Source of the DNA: Pseudarthrobacter defluvii
Lineage (GTDB): Bacteria; Actinomycetota; Actinomycetes; Actinomycetales; Micrococcaceae
Assembly (NCBI RefSeq): GCF_030323865.1
Contig: NZ_CP066362.1
Span: 1,922,001-1,986,000, forward strand
Reading direction: 5' to 3'
DNA: 64,000 nucleotides
Shown here: positions 62,286 through 64,000 of the stretch, piece after piece
How the letters are laid out: each line of letters begins with the position of its first letter
How positions within the stretch are numbered: position 1 is the first letter of the stretch
Program-made: the position numbers and the translations under genes
The notes under the pieces: model-generated
Databases searched by the model: none
Told to the model about the DNA's origin: nothing
Seen by the model: only the letters and a program-made list of their open reading frames with translations

Positions 62286-63304
62286 TGGCCCTGTTTACCG
62301 GAGCCCTGCCCCTGGTGCCGCCGGCCGCTGGTAAGGGCTCGGGCCAGCAGGACAAGGGTCCCAACGTGGTGGCCTTGGGCGGCGGCCACGGCCTGGCGGC
62401 CTCGCTCTCGGCACTGCGGCTGCTCACCTCCGAGCTCACCGCGGTGGTCACGGTAGCGGACGACGGCGGCTCGTCCGGGCGTCTGCGCGAGGAGTACGGC
62501 GTCCTACCGCCGGGAGACCTCCGCATGGCACTGTCCGCGCTCTGCGACGACACAGACTGGGGCCGCACCTGGCGCGATGTCATGCAGCACCGGTTCCGAG
62601 CCGGGAAGGGCCCGGGCGGCTCCCTTGACGAGCACGCCATGGGCAACCTGTTGATCGTGACGCTTTGGGAACTGCTGGGCGACGCCGTCGCAGGGCTCAA
62701 GTGGGCCGGAGCGCTGCTCGGGGCACGGGGGCAGGTCCTGCCCATGTCAACCGTTCCGCTCACCATCGAAGGCGATGTGCGCGTGACCGCCCCGGACGGT
62801 GGCACCAGCCTCCAGACCATCCGCGGCCAGGCGCGCTGTGCCGTGGCCGGTTCGTTGGAGGAAGTCCGGCTCCTGCCCGAGGCAGCCCCGGCGTGCACTG
62901 ATGCCCTGACGGCCATCGAACTGGCGGACTGGGTGGTCCTCGGCCCCGGCTCCTGGTACACGTCGGTCCTGCCGCACCTGCTCCTGCCGGAGATGCGGCA
63001 GGCCCTGTGCAGCACGCCGGCCAAGCGCTGCCTGACCATGAACCTTGCCACGGACACCAAGGAAACCAGCGGCATGACGGCCGCGGACCACCTGCACGTC
63101 CTTCGGCGCTACGCCCCGGAGTTCAGCGTGGACGTGGTCCTGGCCGATCCGGCGTCGGTGCCGGACAGGCAGGAGTTCGAGAAGGCTGCCGGCATGCTCG
63201 GAGCGGAAGTTGTCTTGGGTAAAGTAGGGGCGTCGGGACGCCGGCCCGTCCACGAGCCGCTTCGGCTGGCCACGGCGTACCAGGACATTTTTGGGAACAG
63301 TTAG
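62285..63304 (+). CDS. yvcK: YvcK/CofD-like protein (gluconeogenesis factor)
   Basis: A 339-residue protein of the CofD/YvcK family. NVVALGGGHGLAASLSALRLL near residue 24 binds a nucleotide sugar, VVTVADDGGSSGRLREEYGVLPPGDLR near 52 is the conserved phosphate loop, and FRAGKGPGGSLDEHAMGNLLIVTLWE near 102 and LADWVVLGPGSWYTSVLPHLLLPEM near 220 are family blocks. YvcK proteins bind UDP-GlcNAc-type ligands and affect cell wall synthesis and carbon-source response. It lies between rapZ and whiA in the widespread Gram-positive order, with an SD-like AGGAAGG between it and whiA. Confidence 0.94.
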   Translation: MALFTGALPLVPPAAGKGSGQQDKGPNVVALGGGHGLAASLSALRLLTSELTAVVTVADDGGSSGRLREEYGVLPPGDLRMALSALCDDTDWGRTWRDVMQHRFRAGKGPGGSLDEHAMGNLLIVTLWELLGDAVAGLKWAGALLGARGQVLPMSTVPLTIEGDVRVTAPDGGTSLQTIRGQARCAVAGSLEEVRLLPEAAPACTDALTAIELADWVVLGPGSWYTSVLPHLLLPEMRQALCSTPAKRCLTMNLATDTKETSGMTAADHLHVLRRYAPEFSVDVVLADPASVPDRQEFEKAAGMLGAEVVLGKVGASGRRPVHEPLRLATAYQDIFGNS

Positions 63305-63313
63305 GAAGGTGCC

Positions 63314-64000
63314 ATGGCACTGACAGCATCAGTCAAGGAAGAACTGTCCCGTCTGGACATCAAGAAGTCATCAGTGCGCAAGGCTGAAGTCTCCGCAATG
63401 CTCCGGTTCGCCGGGGGACTGCACATCATCTCCGGCAGGATCGTCATCGAGGCGGAAGTGGACCTGGCGTCCACTGCCCGCAGGCTCCGCGCCGCCATCG
63501 CCGAGGTCTATGGCCACCAGAGCGAAATCATCGTAGTCTCCGCCGGCGGACTGCGGCGCGCCAGCCGTTACGTGGTGCGGGTTGTCCGTGACGGCGAGGC
63601 GCTGGCCCGCCAGACCGGCCTCCTGGACGGACGGGGCCGTCCCGTGCGCGGGCTGCCATCCGCCGTCGTCAATGGTTCCGCGGCGGACGCCGAAGCCGTG
63701 TGGCGCGGTGCGTTCCTGGCCCACGGCTCGTTGACCGAACCTGGCCGATCGTCGTCGCTGGAGGTCACCTGCCCCGGGCCCGAATCTGCCCTGGCCCTGG
63801 TTGGCGCCGCCCGCCGGCTGGACATCCAGGCCAAAGCGCGGGAGGTCAGGGGAGTGGACCGCGTGGTCATCCGCGACGGGGACACCATCGCGGCGCTCCT
63901 GACACGCATGGGCGCGCACGACGCGCTGATGGTGTGGGAGGAACGCCGCATGCGCAAGGAAGTCCGCGCCACCGCCAACCGGCTTGCCAACTTCGATGAC
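63314..64000 (+). CDS. whiA: WhiA sporulation/cell-division regulator (3' end outside window)
   Basis: The first 229 residues of WhiA, ending in NRLANFDD at the window edge. The start [35 protein letters not shown], the segment [14 protein letters not shown] near 80 and [22 protein letters not shown] near 125 show the homing-endonuclease-like (LAGLIDADG-type) domain. The helix-turn-helix that binds DNA lies beyond the window. WhiA controls cell division and, in Streptomyces, sporulation. AGGAAGG precedes the ATG at good spacing, so unlike many genes here it has a normal leader. It is read with yvcK and rapZ. Confidence 0.95.
   Translation, partial: MALTASVKEELSRLDIKKSSVRKAEVSAMLRFAGGLHIISGRIVIEAEVDLASTARRLRAAIAEVYGHQSEIIVVSAGGLRRASRYVVRVVRDGEALARQTGLLDGRGRPVRGLPSAVVNGSAADAEAVWRGAFLAHGSLTEPGRSSSLEVTCPGPESALALVGAARRLDIQAKAREVRGVDRVVIRDGDTIAALLTRMGAHDALMVWEERRMRKEVRATANRLANFDD

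Overview
The window is about 64 kb of high-GC actinobacterial chromosome, most consistent with an Arthrobacter/Pseudarthrobacter-type organism (Micrococcaceae). The evidence is strong G/C bias at third codon positions, frequent GTG starts, the actinobacterial neighbourhoods polA-rpsA, coaE(-GrpB)-uvrB and uvrC-rapZ-yvcK-whiA, and families such as the SCO1664 protein, DUF1206, a DUF3516 helicase and an Eis-like acetyltransferase. I see no phage, IS element, CRISPR array, tRNA or rRNA. The genus is an inference from content and gene order.

Layout. 1-5.9 kb: a partial flavin reductase, a crotonase, an SDR, a class II UvrA (uvrA2) and a DUF1206 membrane protein. 5.9-16.4 kb: a metallo-hydrolase, a secreted SGNH hydrolase, a histidine phosphatase/SCO1664 pair, a MoxR-like ATPase/VWA pair, a DHFR-like reductase, a BNR propeller protein, a stand-alone 5'-3' exonuclease and a second flavin reductase. 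16.5-26.8 kb: two small envelope proteins behind a double palindrome, HrpB helicase, an alpha/beta hydrolase, a LigD-type polymerase, a YciO/Sua5 protein, an orphan KdpDE-like two-component system, a VOC protein and a membrane-anchored hypothetical. 27-36 kb: a Pit phosphate transporter with a coupled 73-aa membrane protein, a DHFR-like reductase, a thioesterase, polA, an Eis-like GNAT and rpsA with a clear promoter and terminator. 35.8-42.5 kb: a GNAT/YigZ pair, a decayed SRPBCC gene, coaE-GrpB, uvrB and a sugar-binding lipoprotein with a LacI-type operator. 42.5-49.8 kb: TerC behind a yybP-ykoY-type (Mn2+) riboswitch, an MFS transporter, an S33 peptidase-like hydrolase, a GNAT and a DUF3516 helicase. 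49.8-54.8 kb: a trans-aconitate methyltransferase-like gene and a heterodimeric ABC exporter with a YtrA-type GntR regulator. 54.8-64 kb: uvrA under a LexA-box promoter, a HAD phosphatase with an acyltransferase, uvrC-rapZ-yvcK and the start of whiA.

How the genes work together. The window is rich in DNA and RNA maintenance. It carries all three excision-repair subunits (uvrA, uvrB, uvrC), an additional UvrA paralogue without the UvrB-docking domain, polA, a stand-alone flap-type nuclease, a LigD-type polymerase and two large helicases. A striking shared property is that about twenty genes have a -10-like hexamer only 6-8 nt before the start codon, the signature of leaderless mRNAs, and many of these lack a usable Shine-Dalgarno sequence. 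I did not find a convincing new multi-gene defence or metabolic system. The best leads are regulatory: the double palindrome at 16.5 kb, the LacI operator on an orphan binding protein, the TerC riboswitch, the LexA box on uvrA and the asymmetric ABC exporter operon.
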